Shown: positions 51,974 to 52,099 of the stretch, in pieces
Position numbering within the stretch: position 1 is the stretch's first letter
Layout of the letters: the number at the start of each line of letters is the position of its first letter
DNA from: Candidatus Chloroploca mongolica
GTDB taxonomy: Bacteria > Chloroflexota > Chloroflexia > Chloroflexales > Chloroflexaceae
Assembly: GCF_004762035.2 (NCBI RefSeq)
Contig: NZ_SIJK02000001.1
Span: 84,302-136,400 of the forward strand
DNA: 52,099 nt
Direction: 5' to 3'
Notes under the pieces: model-generated
The model's database searches: none
Told to the model about the DNA's origin: nothing
The model's input: the letters and a program-made list of their open reading frames with translations, nothing else
Program-made: the position numbers and the translations under genes

Positions 51974-52099
51974 GGTTACGCTGAAAATGGGGGAACGTGG
52001 TTCCCCCATTTTCAGCGTAACCCTGGTGAGCTATAAGGGTTCCGCATTTTCAGCGTAACCCTGGTGAGCTATAAGGGTTCCGCATTTTCAGCGTAACCC
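51974..52099. repeat. Palindrome plus 38-bp tandem repeat at the window edge
   Basis: A 23-nt inverted repeat (51974-51996, 52000-52022) is followed by tandem copies of a 38-bp unit containing ATTTTCAGCGTAACCC and GGTGAGCTATAAGGGTT (from about 52007, running to the window end). Each unit can itself fold through AACCCT/AGGGTT. The copies are adjacent with no unique spacers. The array continues beyond the window. Confidence 0.8.

Noticed and set aside
52007-52099. CRISPR-like array at the window end
   Set aside because: The 38-bp units are identical and adjacent without spacers; no cas genes are present.

Overview
The window is high-GC bacterial chromosome. It most likely comes from a Chloroflexota (class Chloroflexia-like) genome. 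This is inferred from the protein styles: secreted proteins ending in a VP-L-R-R type tail, Thr/Pro-rich anchored proteins, DICT-domain histidine kinases, a type-2 MenC, PEP carboxylase, and abundant palindromic intergenic repeats. No 16S gene is present, so the assignment stays an inference. About 43 protein genes, one tRNA-Arg (CCT), a probable replication-origin region, several promoters and operators, and many repeats can be supported.

Layout. 1-5.2 kb: repeat element, a frame-broken zinc-ribbon/DUF3592-like gene, a membrane protein with an HExxH motif, a secreted 14-repeat RCC1-like propeller protein, and a repeat-riddled stretch with gene remnants. 5.2-7.7 kb: dnaA, a cluster of DnaA boxes (candidate oriC) and scpB. 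7.9-14.6 kb: an arsenic region with arsJ plus its partner GAPDH (minus strand) and arsR-arsD-arsA (plus strand, with a textbook promoter and operator), separated by bioY and tRNA-Arg. No ArsB/Acr3 pump is visible. 14.7-22.7 kb: a tightly packed seven-gene minus-strand operon: mercuric-reductase-like flavoprotein, halogenase-like flavoprotein, VTT/TVP38 membrane protein and a YnjB-YnjC-YnjD-type ABC importer with the permease split in two. 22.9-31.7 kb: two small thioredoxin-fold proteins, a translationally coupled hybrid histidine kinase and Ser/Thr kinase, uvrB plus a NERD protein, a thioesterase and a receiver protein. 31.8-38.3 kb: HIT protein, peptidase-MA protein, prfB with its programmed frameshift, ppc and a phosphatase. 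38.9-45.8 kb: MFS, DEAD-box helicase, a double receiver/double GGDEF protein, a VWA protein and a small membrane protein. 46-52 kb: selD, CBS protein, glutaminyl cyclase plus menC, an anchored protein, a DsbA-like lipoprotein and a tandem repeat.

Three observations stand out. (1) Two genes are interrupted by in-frame TGA codons exactly where their families carry the catalytic Cys/Sec: selD (TGA 47055-47057) and a DsbA-like lipoprotein (TGA 51580-51582, giving Sec-Thr-Ala-Cys). Each has a possible stem-loop whose apex lies about 17 nt downstream. The window therefore encodes its own Sec-containing selenophosphate synthetase and a Sec-containing thiol-disulfide protein. (2) A family of short non-autonomous mobile elements (five copies, 82-273 bp where complete) has 14-bp terminal inverted repeats AGGGCGATTGCATC. 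Two copies have perfect 12-bp target duplications and a third has a 10/12 match. Their cores are palindromic and variably amplified. (3) The genome uses recoding in prfB (CTT-TGA +1 shift), and a second CTT-TGA sits exactly at the break of the DUF3592-like gene.

Many convergent gene pairs are separated by long perfect palindromes of a few recurrent sequence families that probably act as bidirectional terminators.
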